A stretch of DNA of 64,000 nucleotides. It comes from Streptomyces coacervatus (GTDB lineage: Bacteria; Actinomycetota; Actinomycetes; Streptomycetales; Streptomycetaceae). The notes beneath the pieces were generated by a model. That model saw only the letters and a program-made list of their open reading frames with translations. It ran no database searches and was not told the DNA's origin. Made by a program: the position numbers and the translations under genes. The stretch covers positions 186,001 to 250,000 of the forward strand of contig NZ_JARHTP010000019.1 of the NCBI RefSeq assembly GCF_029223485.1, given 5' to 3'. Numbering within the stretch: the stretch's first letter is position 1; each line of letters opens with the position of its first letter. Below, piece after piece: positions 32,567 to 41,475 of this stretch.

Positions 32567-34351
32567 CTACCACCTGAGGATCATCGTCTCGTCGTGCGCC
32601 GGCGGTACGTCGGCCACGGCGTCCGGCAGGGGCTCGGCGAGCCGCGCATAGGCGCCCGACCGGGCGAGCAGTTCCTTGTGGGTGCCCGTCTCGACCAGCC
32701 GGCCCCGGTCGACGACCAGGATCCGGTCCGCGTCCGGTGCGAGGCTCAGATCGTGCGTGATCATGATCGTCGTACGGCCCGCCATCAGCTTGCGCAGCGG
32801 CGTCACCACCTGGCGGGCGGCCACCGCGTCCAGGCCGGCCGTCGGCTCGTCCAGGACGAGGACCGGCGCGGAGCGCAGCATCGCGCGGGCGATCGCGACG
32901 CGCTGCAGCTGGCCGCCGGAGAGGGCGGCCGTGCCGGGCGCGATATGGGTGTCGTAGCCCTCGGGGAGTGCGGTGATGAAGTTGTGGGCCGCCGCCTCCC
33001 GCGCCGCCTGCTCGATCTCCTCGTTGCTTGCGCCGGGGCGTCCGCACGCGATGTTCTCGCGAATCGTGCCGTTCAGGATCAGCGTCTCCTGGGGCAGCAG
33101 CGCCACGTTCTCGCGCAGGAACTCCAGCCGTACGTCGGTGAGCGGGACGCCGTCCAGGGTGATCGTGCCCTGGGCCGGGTCGTAGAAGCGGGTCAGGAGT
33201 TTCGACAGGGTCGACTTGCCGGCGCCGCTCGGGCCGGTGACGATCACGAGTTCGCCGGGGCCCGCGCTGAAGGACACGTCGCGCAGGGAGGCTCGGTGGG
33301 ACTCCGGGTAGCGGAAGGACACGTTGTGCAGGCCGACCCAGCCGCGCACCGGCCATTCGGCGACCGGTTCGGCGGGGTCGGTGACCGCGGGCCTGGTGTC
33401 CAGGATCTCGTTGAGGCGCTGGGCTCCCGCCGTGGCAGCGGTGAGGGTGAGGCCGAGCTGGCCGAGGTTGCGGACCGGCGGGTAGAGGTAGCCGATGAAG
33501 GCGGCGAAGGCGAGCAGCTGACCGAGCGTCATGCGGTCGGCCGAGATCTCCCAGACGCCGAGGCCGATGACCGCCAGCACGCACAGCGTCTCGACGACCT
33601 CGACGAACTGCTCGTACATCTCGCTGAGCCGGGCACCGCGCACGCTCGCCCGCATCCAGGCGCGGGCCTCGACGTCGAGTCGCTTCTCCTCGTCGGCGCG
33701 GCGGTTGTACGCCTGGGTCAGCACCACGTTGCCGAGCGACTCCTCGACCACCGAGGTGATCGCGCCGTCGGCGACCCGCTCGTCCTGGGAGGCCGTCCTG
33801 ATACGGCCGGAGAAGTGGCGCGCGGCGAGGAGGAAGAGGGGCGCGAGGACGAAGGTGGCCAGGGCCAGGTCCCAGCGCAGATAGAGGGCGGCGCAGGAGT
33901 AGAAGACCGCCGAGAAGGCGGCCGAGACCGTGCCGACGACGCCCGACACGACCATCTGCTCGATGGCCTCGACGTCGCCGGTGAGGCGTTCGACCAGGTC
34001 GCCCTGGCGGTGCTTCTGGAAGAAGTGCGGCGGCAGGTCCTGGACGTGCCGGAAGACCTTCGCCCGCAGTCTGAGGACGAATCTCTCGGCGGTCCAGGTG
34101 GCCAGCGAGTTTCCGAGGTAGCCGACGAGCGCGCCGAGCGCGGCCACGCCCAGCCATGCGGCGGCCGGGCCCCAGAAGTCGGAGAGCGAGCCGGCCTCCA
34201 GGGCGTTGTCGGTGAGCTCGGCGAACAGCAGGATCGACGCGGTCTCGGCGAGCGCGGACACCACCACGCACGCGACGATCACCGCGAGCCACTTGCGGTC
34301 GCCGCGGGTCAGCGGCCAGAAACGGCGGAAGGCCTCGCGGACCTCTCTCAT
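32567..34351 (-). CDS. ABC exporter (fused permease and ATPase)
   Basis: The 594-aa protein has six membrane helices (about 20-310) and a nucleotide-binding domain with Walker A GPSGAGKST, signature LSGGQLQR, Walker B VLVLDEP and H-loop MITHDLS. It is an MsbA/LmrA-type half-transporter acting as a homodimer. It has no N-terminal C39 peptidase domain. The ATG at 34351 is nine bases after GGGAG; a TTG at 34360 overlaps that site. It lies downstream of two small basic-peptide genes on the same strand, separated by a strong hairpin, so a role in exporting them is possible but unproved. Confidence 0.9.
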   Translation of the reverse strand: MREVREAFRRFWPLTRGDRKWLAVIVACVVVSALAETASILLFAELTDNALEAGSLSDFWGPAAAWLGVAALGALVGYLGNSLATWTAERFVLRLRAKVFRHVQDLPPHFFQKHRQGDLVERLTGDVEAIEQMVVSGVVGTVSAAFSAVFYSCAALYLRWDLALATFVLAPLFLLAARHFSGRIRTASQDERVADGAITSVVEESLGNVVLTQAYNRRADEEKRLDVEARAWMRASVRGARLSEMYEQFVEVVETLCVLAVIGLGVWEISADRMTLGQLLAFAAFIGYLYPPVRNLGQLGLTLTAATAGAQRLNEILDTRPAVTDPAEPVAEWPVRGWVGLHNVSFRYPESHRASLRDVSFSAGPGELVIVTGPSGAGKSTLSKLLTRFYDPAQGTITLDGVPLTDVRLEFLRENVALLPQETLILNGTIRENIACGRPGASNEEIEQAAREAAAHNFITALPEGYDTHIAPGTAALSGGQLQRVAIARAMLRSAPVLVLDEPTAGLDAVAARQVVTPLRKLMAGRTTIMITHDLSLAPDADRILVVDRGRLVETGTHKELLARSGAYARLAEPLPDAVADVPPAHDETMILRW

Positions 34352-34388
34352 GGTCGACAACTCCCTTCAGGTTGCGTGGGACATGGCC

Positions 34389-34442
34389 GAGGCGGGGCCA
34401 CCGGCGCGAGCGCGCACGCTCGCTAACCGGTGACCCCGCCTC
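34389..34442 (-). terminator. Two-tier hairpin between the basic peptide gene and the ABC exporter
   Basis: GAGGCGGGG and CACCGG on one side pair with CCGGTG and CCCCGCCTC on the other (one bulge), and an inner stem GCGAGCG/CGCTCGC extends it. It should stop or weaken transcription from the peptide genes into the exporter gene. Confidence 0.7.
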
Positions 34443-34452
34443 GCGGTGTGCC

Positions 34453-34581
34453 TCAGCCCTGGTGACCGACGGGACGGCGCCTCGGGGCCGGGGCGGGCTT
34501 CTTCGGGGCCTTCTTCTTGGGGGCCGGGGCGCCCTTCTTGCAGTCGTTCTTCTTGACCGGGGCGATCTTGTGGAAGCTCAT
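34453..34581 (-). CDS. 42-aa Lys/Pro/Arg-rich basic peptide A
   Basis: The ATG at 34581 follows GAGGGACA. The peptide begins MSFHKIAPVKKNDCKKG, passes through a run of Ala-Pro-Lys repeats (PKKKAPKKPAPAP) and ends RRRPVGHQG. It has one Cys. Nothing hydrophobic is present. The N-terminal 11 and the Pro/Lys/Arg-rich C-terminal part are identical to peptide B, so they are tandem paralogues. It could be a nucleic-acid-binding tail-like protein or an exported peptide precursor; no family was recognised. The flanking 120 bp are unusually AT-rich. Confidence 0.7.
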   Translation of the reverse strand: MSFHKIAPVKKNDCKKGAPAPKKKAPKKPAPAPRRRPVGHQG

Positions 34582-34702
34582 GTCTGTGTCCCTCTGTGTC
34601 GTGATTCTGCAACAGTCCTTCTACCGATCTGCTGCAATTGCCTGTGATTTACGTGGGTGAATTCTTCGTTAGCGGATGAATTCTTATACCGGGTTACCGG
34701 GT

Positions 34703-34825
34703 TTACTTGTGGCCGACCGGGCGGCGCCGCGGGGCCGGAGCAGGCTTCTTCGGGGCCTTCTTCTTGGGGGCCGGGGCCGGCTTGGGGTGGTGCTTCTTGA
34801 CCGGGGCGATCTTGTGGAAGCTCAT
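34703..34825 (-). CDS. 40-aa Lys/Pro/Arg-rich basic peptide B
   Basis: The ATG at 34825 follows GAGGAG. The peptide begins MSFHKIAPVKKHHPKP and ends PAPAPRRRPVGHK. Compared with peptide A it lacks the Cys and has a His-His pair. The two genes are in tandem, 121 bp apart, and each has its own ribosome site. Net charge is strongly positive. The function is unknown. Confidence 0.7.
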   Translation of the reverse strand: MSFHKIAPVKKHHPKPAPAPKKKAPKKPAPAPRRRPVGHK

Positions 34826-35012
34826 CGTGTTCTCCTCAGCTTTCGCTTTACTGGCTGCCGTTTGCGTCGTTCGCTTTCGACATGGAAAACACTACGGCAT
34901 TCCCGCAGAGAAAAAAGACCAATTCCGCTTAGAGGTTCCTGAGTTGATGCTGTGAGAGATTCTTATGTCATTCGCGGAACCGAACCCGTACTCACACAGG
35001 TTTTATCGAGAA
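34826..35012 (-). other. AT-rich upstream region of the basic peptide genes
   Basis: This 187-bp stretch has far lower G+C than its surroundings (for example GAGAAAAAAGACCAATT and TTTTATCGAGAACTAG) and no credible gene. It probably contains the peptide promoter. The gap at 34582-34702 is similar (GAATTCTTCGTTAG). The skewed base composition suggests acquired DNA or a nucleoid-protein target. Confidence 0.6.
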
Positions 35013-36173
35013 CTAGCGGGAGCGACCGACGGCAAGGCCGGAGCCCTCGATCCGCACCCTGATCCCGTCCTTCTCCACCCGCACATCCCGCAGCCGCAGC
35101 TCACCGCTGTGCGGCGTGGGCAGGCGGAAGCCCAGGGACAGGCGGTCGGCCAGGACCGGGCGGGTGAGCCTGGGCAGGGCGTCCAGGACGGCCGGGTCGA
35201 AGCCGAGGCGCTTGAGCAGCTCGGGGTGGTCCAGGGCCAGGTCGATCAGGTTGAGACGCATGGCCTGGTGGATGAAGCGCGGTGAGCCGGTCACGCGCGC
35301 CAGCTCGGAGTCGGACCGCAGGGCGTCGCGTACGGCCCAGTCGGGCACACCGAGCCGCCGTACCACCGCGGGAACCGCGAACAACGCCCTCGCCTTGTTC
35401 TTCTCGTGCGTGAGGCGGGCGGCGGAGCCGCGGGTCAGATGCAGGCCCTCGGAGGCGCGGGTGCCGGGCCGGTAGGTCGCCAGGTCCCCGATGTCCAGCT
35501 GCATTCCGCCGATCTGGGTGGCGATGCCGTGGTCGCCGTCCCGGCCGATGCTGGCGTCGGCCCGCAGCCGGAGGTCGTGTCCGGCCACCGGGAAGGTGCC
35601 GCGGGCCAGCACCCGGTCGTGGCCTCGTCCCGTGAACGTCACCTGGGATGCGCCGAGTTCGCGGTTCAGGTCGTCGAAGGAGAGGAGTACGTCGCCGTCG
35701 AGCCGGGGAATCCCCGCTCCCCGTACCGAAGCCGGTCCGTCGGGCGCGTTCAGCCGTACGTCGTGTGCGGTCGCCGTCACCCTGGCCAGCGTGACCCGGC
35801 TGGCCGCGACGTCCGGCACGGTCACCTTCACCGACTTCAGCCTGCCGTCGGCGAGTTGGGTGAGGAAGGGGAAGCCGCCGATGTCCACTTCGGGGGCCGC
35901 GCTCAGGTGCATCCGGTCCTTGAGCACATCCGCCGCCCTGCGCTCGGCGTACAGCAGCGCCCAGCGGTCGGCGAGGGTGACGAAGGCGGCGAGGACGACG
36001 ACGCCCGCCACCATCTTCAGCGCGAGCGGGAGGCCCGCGAAGCGGCTTCTCCTACGGCGGCGGCCGCCGCGGCGGTGGTTGGGCGGGGCCCAGGGCTCGT
36101 CTTCCTCCTCGACCTCGCTTGCGACAAAGACACTCGCCACAAAGTCGTTTATGTTTGTACCAGAATGCGTCAT
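35013..36173 (-). CDS. DUF2993 (LmeA-like) membrane-anchored protein, long form
   Basis: The 386-aa protein has a cytoplasmic tail of about 50 residues ending in RRGGRRRRRSR, a membrane helix near 55-78 and an external DUF2993 region with APEVDIGGFPFLTQLADG. That matches the hallmark of the 252-aa relative at 10491, but this one has about 120 extra C-terminal residues. The ATG at 36173 has no good ribosome site; GTG codons about 20 residues later are alternatives. It probably binds lipids at the outer membrane face. Confidence 0.82.
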   Translation of the reverse strand: MTHSGTNINDFVASVFVASEVEEEDEPWAPPNHRRGGRRRRRSRFAGLPLALKMVAGVVVLAAFVTLADRWALLYAERRAADVLKDRMHLSAAPEVDIGGFPFLTQLADGRLKSVKVTVPDVAASRVTLARVTATAHDVRLNAPDGPASVRGAGIPRLDGDVLLSFDDLNRELGASQVTFTGRGHDRVLARGTFPVAGHDLRLRADASIGRDGDHGIATQIGGMQLDIGDLATYRPGTRASEGLHLTRGSAARLTHEKNKARALFAVPAVVRRLGVPDWAVRDALRSDSELARVTGSPRFIHQAMRLNLIDLALDHPELLKRLGFDPAVLDALPRLTRPVLADRLSLGFRLPTPHSGELRLRDVRVEKDGIRVRIEGSGLAVGRSR

Positions 36174-36252
36174 ATTGCGGTGGGGGGCACGCATCGAGCC
36201 ATCCGACCATGCGAACGCCCCCCACCCGCAAGCTCTACTTCCGGTATGCGAT

Positions 36253-38052
36253 CTAGCTCACGGTCGTGATCCGGCCGACCGTCGGCGGTGAAATCGGGCT
36301 GGTGGCCGAGGAGTTGGCCGTCAGGTACTTCTCCAGCGCAGCCAGGTCGTCCGTCCCGACCAGGTCGTTCGTGCCCTGCCCGAGTGTCGTGAAACCGTCG
36401 CCGCCGCCCGCGAGGAAGCTGTTGGTGGCGACGCGGTAGGTGGCTGCCGGGTCGACGGCGGCCCCGTTCAGCTTGATGGAGTCCGTCACCACCCGGTCCG
36501 CGCCCGCCTTGGTCAGGTCCAGGGTGTACGTCAGGCCCGACGACGGCTGCAGGATCTTCGGAGCGGCGGCATTCGTACCGCTCACCTGCTCCTTCAGCAC
36601 CTGGATCAGCTGGGCGCCCGTGAAGTCCTGCAGATTCACGGTGTTGGAGAACGGCTGCACGGTGAAGCCCTCGGCGTACGTCACGACGCCGTCGCCCTCG
36701 CTCCCCTTGGCCGCGTAGGTCAGACCGGCCCGCACGCCGCCCGGGTTCATCAGCGCCAGGTCGGTCTCCGGGTCCAGCTCCTTGCCGTACGCCAGCTGTG
36801 CGTCGGCGATCAGGTCGCCCATCGGGGACTCGGTGCCGGTGTTGGGGATGTCGGCGGAGATGTAACCGATCGCGCGGTTGCCGATGGGAGCCGCGAGGGT
36901 GTTCCACTTGCCGATCAGCTCGGTCATGTCCGGCGCCTTGGCGACGGTCCGGGTGACCACGTGGTTCGCCGACTTCACGGACGTACGGGCGATGTCTCCC
37001 GTCAGGCGGTCGTACGTGAGCGTGGTGTCCGTGTAGAGCCGGCCGAAGGACGCGGCCGAGGTGACCATGCGTGGCCTGCCCGACGGGTCGGGGATCGTGC
37101 AGACGTAGGCCGCGTGCGTGTGGCCGGTGACCAGCGCGTCCACGGACGGCGTGATGTTCTTGGCGATGTCGACGATCGGGCCGGAGATGCCGTCACCGGC
37201 GCCCGGGGAGTCGCAGTTGTAGTTGTACGAGCCGGAGGCCGGGAGGCCGCCCTCGTGGATCAGCGCGACGATCGACTTCACGCCCTGTGCCTGGAGCACG
37301 CGCGCGTACTTGTTGATCGTCTCGACCTCGTCCTTGAACTTCAGGCCCTTGACTCCCTCGGCGGAGACGACACCCGGGGTGTCCTCCAGGGTCACGCCGA
37401 TGAAGCCGATCTTGACGCCCTTCTTCTTCCACACCCAGTAGGGCTTGAGGATCGGCTTGTTCGTCTTCTCGTCGAGGACATTGGCGGCCAGGTACGGGAA
37501 GTCGGCGCCCTCGAACTCCTCGTCCGTGTAGCAGCCGGCCGTGGGGTGGCAGCCGCCGTTCTGCAGCCGGGCCAGTTCCTTGGCACCCTCGTCGAACTCG
37601 TGGTTGCCGACGGACGTGACGTCCAGGTCGAGCTTGTTCAGCGCCTCGATGGTGGGCTCGTCATGGAAAAGGCCCGAGATCAGCGGGGAGGCGCCGACCA
37701 TGTCGCCGCCGGCCGCGGTGATGGAGTACGGGTTGCCCTTGCGGGCCTCGCGGAGATGCGTCGCGAGGTACTCGACGCCACCGGCGTCGATCGTCTTCGT
37801 CGTACCGTCGGCCTGCAGTTCGGTGACCCGGCCGGACGAGCCCGACGGCGGCTCCAGGTTGCCGTGCAGGTCGTTGAAGGACAGCAGCTGTACGTCCTGG
37901 TAGCGGCTCGGGTGGTGGCCGCCGCCCTTCGTCTCGTGCGCGTCGGCCGGGAGCGCGGCGGCGAGGGCGCCGACGGTGGCGAGTCCGGCGGCTGCGGCGA
38001 GGAGACGGTAGGTCCGTCTGCGGCGCGGGTACGGCTGGGCAGTGGCTGGCAT
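36253..38052 (-). CDS. Secreted 5'-nucleotidase/metallophosphatase
   Basis: The 599-aa protein has a signal peptide (RRRTYRLLAAAAGLATVGAL), a calcineurin-like metallophosphatase domain (about 50-340; FNDLHGNL, GGDMVG, GNHEFDEG, TGHTHAAYVC) and a 5'-nucleotidase C-terminal domain (about 375-560) with NPGGVRAGL. It removes phosphate from extracellular nucleotides, so it serves phosphate scavenging. The ATG at 38052 follows GGGGGG; another ATG ten codons upstream is possible. No clear PHO box was found upstream. Confidence 0.93.
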   Translation of the reverse strand: MPATAQPYPRRRRTYRLLAAAAGLATVGALAAALPADAHETKGGGHHPSRYQDVQLLSFNDLHGNLEPPSGSSGRVTELQADGTTKTIDAGGVEYLATHLREARKGNPYSITAAGGDMVGASPLISGLFHDEPTIEALNKLDLDVTSVGNHEFDEGAKELARLQNGGCHPTAGCYTDEEFEGADFPYLAANVLDEKTNKPILKPYWVWKKKGVKIGFIGVTLEDTPGVVSAEGVKGLKFKDEVETINKYARVLQAQGVKSIVALIHEGGLPASGSYNYNCDSPGAGDGISGPIVDIAKNITPSVDALVTGHTHAAYVCTIPDPSGRPRMVTSAASFGRLYTDTTLTYDRLTGDIARTSVKSANHVVTRTVAKAPDMTELIGKWNTLAAPIGNRAIGYISADIPNTGTESPMGDLIADAQLAYGKELDPETDLALMNPGGVRAGLTYAAKGSEGDGVVTYAEGFTVQPFSNTVNLQDFTGAQLIQVLKEQVSGTNAAAPKILQPSSGLTYTLDLTKAGADRVVTDSIKLNGAAVDPAATYRVATNSFLAGGGDGFTTLGQGTNDLVGTDDLAALEKYLTANSSATSPISPPTVGRITTVS

Positions 38053-38233
38053 GCGCCCCCCTGTGGGTCTGCTGAATGTCATGGCCCCGTCGGGCGCAGC
38101 CTAGGGTCAACGCGCGTAGCGCGAAAAGGGATTCTTGGTTACATCCTGGTTTCCCTTTGCCCTCACCTTGACCGCCACTTTGCGGAGACCGTGGGTCGTC
38201 ACTTTGTAGGCGCCTCCCCTTACCCTCGTACGC

Positions 38234-39160
38234 ATGACCAGCGACGACACCGCCCGGCCCGGCCGGACCCGCTCCATCGAGACCTACTCCGCGCTGTCCC
38301 CGGAGCAGACCGAGGCCGTGCTCTCCCTGCTCGCCGAGGCCGCCGAGGACGACGGTCAGCAGGCGGTGTCGGAACAGGGGCGGCTGCAGCTGCGCGGCGG
38401 CGAACGCGAGGGCGTGTCCCATCTGCTGCTCCTGGTCGGCGACGAACTCGTGGGTTACGCGCAGCTGGAAGACACCGACCCGGTGGAGGCCCCGGCCGCC
38501 GAACTGGTCGTCCACCCCGCGCACCGCGGGCACGGGCACGGGCGGGCGCTCGGCTCGGCGCTGCTCGCCGCCTCCGGCAAGCGGCTGCGGGTCTGGGCGC
38601 ACGGCGGGCACTCCGCGGCCCGGCATCTCGCGCAGGTCCTGGGGCTCACGCTGTTCCGCGAACTGCGGCAGATGCGGCGGCCGTTGACGGGCCTGAACCT
38701 GCCCGAGCCGGTGCTGCCGCTGGACGTCACCGTGCGGACCTTCGTCCCCGGCCAGGACGACGCCGCCTGGCTCGCGGTGAACGCCGCCGCGTTCGCCCAC
38801 CACCCCGAGCAGGGCTCCCTCACCCAGCGCGACCTCGACGACCGCAAGGCCGAGCCGTGGTTCGACCCCGCGGGTTTCTTCCTCGCCCTCCGCGGCGACG
38901 AACTCATCGGCTTCCACTGGACGAAGGTGCATGCGGCGGAGCGGCTGGGCGAGGTGTACGTCCTCGGCGTGCGGCCGGGTGCGCAGGGCGGTGGCCTTGG
39001 CAAGGCCCTCACCACGATCGGGCTGCGGCACCTGGAGGCGCAGGGGCTGCCGGACGCGATGCTGTACGTCGACGGGGACAACAAGGCGGCGGTGTCGGTG
39101 TACGAGCGCCTCGGCTTCACCACGTACGAGACGGATCTGATGTACCGCACAGAGACGTGA
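38234..39160 (+). CDS. mshD: Mycothiol synthase
   Basis: The 308-aa protein has two tandem GNAT domains. The first has VVHPAHRGHGHGRALGSALL and the second VLGVRPGAQGGGLGKALTTI, each an acetyl-CoA loop. MshD acetylates Cys-GlcN-Ins to mycothiol, the main low-molecular-weight thiol of actinomycetes. The length and motifs match. It diverges from the 5'-nucleotidase gene. Confidence 0.94.
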   Translation: MTSDDTARPGRTRSIETYSALSPEQTEAVLSLLAEAAEDDGQQAVSEQGRLQLRGGEREGVSHLLLLVGDELVGYAQLEDTDPVEAPAAELVVHPAHRGHGHGRALGSALLAASGKRLRVWAHGGHSAARHLAQVLGLTLFRELRQMRRPLTGLNLPEPVLPLDVTVRTFVPGQDDAAWLAVNAAAFAHHPEQGSLTQRDLDDRKAEPWFDPAGFFLALRGDELIGFHWTKVHAAERLGEVYVLGVRPGAQGGGLGKALTTIGLRHLEAQGLPDAMLYVDGDNKAAVSVYERLGFTTYETDLMYRTET

Positions 39161-39200
39161 CCCCCTGGGGGCTACGCCCCCAGACCCCCATCGGCCTGCG

Positions 39201-39229
39201 GCCTCGTCCTCAAACGCTGGACGGGCTGA
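39201..39229 (+). repeat. Dispersed repeat family 2, copy 2
   Basis: GCCTCGTCCTCAAACGCTGG then ACGGGCTGA, preceded from 39163 by CCCCCTGGGGGCTACGCCCC and AGACCCCCATCGGCCTGCG. It lies at the convergent end of mshD and overlaps the last codons of the minus-strand membrane gene (stop at 39210). Confidence 0.8.
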
Positions 39230-39878
39230 GAGTGCCTGACCGGCGCCTGAACAGCAGCGATCGCCTCCTCACCGGCTCCGGCAGGCAAACTGCCCACGCC
39301 ACCACCGCAACCCCCAGCACCACCGCCCACCGATCGTGCGCGGCCCCCCAACGGGGGTCGCCGACCGCGGCGGTCAGGGTCCAGCGGGCGGGGATGAGCA
39401 ACGCCCCCAGGGTCACGGTGGTCAAAACCGCGGCCGCCACCGACGGGCCCGGCTCGGGCTCGTCCGTGAGGCGTACTGCCGTGGCCGCGGCGGCCAGGGC
39501 CAGGGCGGCGATCGCGCCGGCCTCCAGGGTGACGGCACCGACCGGGGGACGTGCGCCGTGCGGTACCAGGACCAGTGCGGCCGTCCACCACAGCGCGGCC
39601 ACCGGCGCGACCAGCACCACCCGCAGGCCGGAGCGCACCCACCGCCGGGTGACGACCGGTGTGGTGAGATGCCGGGCAGGGTCGTCCAGCAGGAACGTCA
39701 GGCCCAGTGCGAAGACGAGGGCGGCGGTCCGCAGCAGGGTGAGCGCGAGCCAGCCGTCCGGCGGGCCGTCCGACAACAGCCGCGGCAGGGCGACGATCAG
39801 CAGCCCCGCACCCCCGCCCGCCGCGAGCGCCCGCCACGGCACCGTACGCGCCACGGCCGACACCAAATCCCCGCTCAC
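39210..39878 (-). CDS. Membrane protein, last gene of the ECF/ABC operon
   Basis: The 222-aa protein has about six hydrophobic helices with short loops and a basic C-terminus. The GTG at 39878 has CGGAG at good spacing, 13 bp after the preceding gene. It is probably part of the ABC complex. The last six codons derive from the dispersed repeat, so the C-terminus is recent. Confidence 0.75.
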   Translation of the reverse strand: MSGDLVSAVARTVPWRALAAGGGAGLLIVALPRLLSDGPPDGWLALTLLRTAALVFALGLTFLLDDPARHLTTPVVTRRWVRSGLRVVLVAPVAALWWTAALVLVPHGARPPVGAVTLEAGAIAALALAAAATAVRLTDEPEPGPSVAAAVLTTVTLGALLIPARWTLTAAVGDPRWGAAHDRWAVVLGVAVVAWAVCLPEPVRRRSLLFRRRSGTLSPSSV

Positions 39879-39891
39879 GATGACGCTCCGC

Positions 39892-41475
39892 TCATTTCCC
39901 ACACTCGTCCGCCCCCTTCGGCACCTCGGTGCCCAGCACCCGCGCCACCTCGGCCGTGGTCACCCCGGGAGCAGTCAGCTGCGCCCAGTGGGACTTGACC
40001 GCGGCCGTGACCTCGGCGCGCGGCTTGGAGACGAGCAACTCCCTTACGACATCGGTCTGTCCGGCCGACATCGACAGCGAGCTCGTCGGCGCCAGCACCA
40101 CCGCCGAGCCGCTCAGGCTGTCGTCGAGGCGGACGTTCTTGAGGTCGGCGACCGGGTCGGGATCGCCGCCCAGCGCCAGCCACATCACCGTCACCACACG
40201 GCCGTCGCACAGCTCGCCGCCCTTCTTCTCATCGCCGCCGACCAGCACGGATGCGACACCGACCGCGAACTCCGGGACCCGGTTGCCGCCCCAGCGCGTG
40301 CCGACGGTCACCTGGCCGGGCGTGGTGGACGGGGCGATGGCCGAGTCGCCGTCGAGTCCGTACCGAGCGTCGATCCGCTGCCGTACGAGCAGGGACCGAT
40401 CGGCGGCCGCACCGCCCGCAAGGGCCTGAATCCGGTCGACGACCCCGGCCCAGGTACCCGTCCGCCCGGTCCACTCACCGAAGGCGCAGTACTGCGAGCC
40501 CCCGTGCCGCACACACGACTGCTCCTTCTCCGGCGCAACCGAGGCCCGCTCCCGAGCCGCCGCCAGTTCAGAGGAGACTCCTCCGGACTGCCCGACCGCC
40601 CCGGTCACCGCCAGGACCAAGGCACCCCCGAGCCCCACCAGCGCCCCAAAGGGGCGCGGGGAACTGCGCGACCAGCCACCACGGCGCGGCAGACGAAACA
40701 CGGCATCCCGCGGAGCGAAAAGCACCGCGGCCAAGGCCGCCACCAGCACCAACCCACCCAAATACAGCGCATGCCAGCCCGCAGGCCGACCGATCAACTC
40801 GGACGGCAACGTCGACGAGCTGCTCTCACCCACCACCGGCGACAACCACCGCGTCCACGCACCCCCCGTCCCCGTGGAAACGAAAAGCAGCGCAGTGAAC
40901 AGCCCGATCACCGCAAGCGGCGCGGCGAACGCGGACGGGATCAGCCGGGCGACCAGCAGGCCGAGGGCTCCGAACAGCAGCACATACAGGGGAGCCACGG
41001 CCAGTTCGAACACCGACCCGTGCCCCACCGCCCCCGGCCGCAGCGCCTGCCAGGTGAACTGGGCCCCCACGACCAGCGCGGTGAGGACACCGAACGGCAC
41101 CACGGACAGGGCATGCGCGGCCGTGCGCCGCCACGGCTCCATGACCAGCACATCGAAGTGGCGGTCGGTACCGCGCCGGCGATCGCGCAGCGCGGCCCGG
41201 TTGACGCAGACGAACAGGGCGATGGCGAACAGCAGGGGCGCGGTCTGGGTCGCGCGGTCGGCGTCCTGGAGCGCCGGGTAGGCGTCCATGCCGTCCGGGG
41301 GCGACATCAGCTTCCAGCCGGTGTAGCCGACGTAGAACAGCAGGGTCACCGCCACCGGGATGTGCTGGAGCAGTTCGCGCGCCTCGAAGCGGGCGAGGGC
41401 GAACACGGCCGCCCAGGTGCGGCGCTGTTCGCCGCGTACGACGGGCGGGGCCGTCGCCTCCATGACCGCGCTCAT
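39892..41475 (-). CDS. ABC-2-like permease with large extracytoplasmic domain
   Basis: The 527-aa protein has about six membrane helices in residues 25-270, one more at about 285, then a 220-residue external region containing Cys pairs (QSCVRHGGSQYCAFG; LCDGR ... ECGK). The start overlaps the ATPase stop by 4 bp. A copy of dispersed repeat 1 lies in frame, encoding RGGWSRSSPRPFGALVG on the reverse strand just before the last helix. The substrate is unknown. Confidence 0.82.
   Translation of the reverse strand: MSAVMEATAPPVVRGEQRRTWAAVFALARFEARELLQHIPVAVTLLFYVGYTGWKLMSPPDGMDAYPALQDADRATQTAPLLFAIALFVCVNRAALRDRRRGTDRHFDVLVMEPWRRTAAHALSVVPFGVLTALVVGAQFTWQALRPGAVGHGSVFELAVAPLYVLLFGALGLLVARLIPSAFAAPLAVIGLFTALLFVSTGTGGAWTRWLSPVVGESSSSTLPSELIGRPAGWHALYLGGLVLVAALAAVLFAPRDAVFRLPRRGGWSRSSPRPFGALVGLGGALVLAVTGAVGQSGGVSSELAAARERASVAPEKEQSCVRHGGSQYCAFGEWTGRTGTWAGVVDRIQALAGGAAADRSLLVRQRIDARYGLDGDSAIAPSTTPGQVTVGTRWGGNRVPEFAVGVASVLVGGDEKKGGELCDGRVVTVMWLALGGDPDPVADLKNVRLDDSLSGSAVVLAPTSSLSMSAGQTDVVRELLVSKPRAEVTAAVKSHWAQLTAPGVTTAEVARVLGTEVPKGADECGK
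40643..40700 (+). repeat. Dispersed repeat family 1, copy 2 (inside coding sequence)
   Basis: GCCCCAAAGGGGCGCGGGGA then ACTGCGCGACCAGCCACCAC, GGCGCGGCAGACGA. It matches the copy at 44427 with about two differences in 50 bases and lies within the permease gene without breaking its frame. Confidence 0.88.

Noticed and set aside
34453..34825. Lanthipeptide or other classified RiPP precursors
   Set aside because: No core rich in Ser/Thr/Cys, no leader motif and no modification enzyme gene is nearby, so only a general peptide-export idea is kept.
38053..38233. PHO box before the secreted 5'-nucleotidase
   Set aside because: GGTCAAGGTGAGGG-like sequence does not give two 11-base repeats with GTTCA cores.
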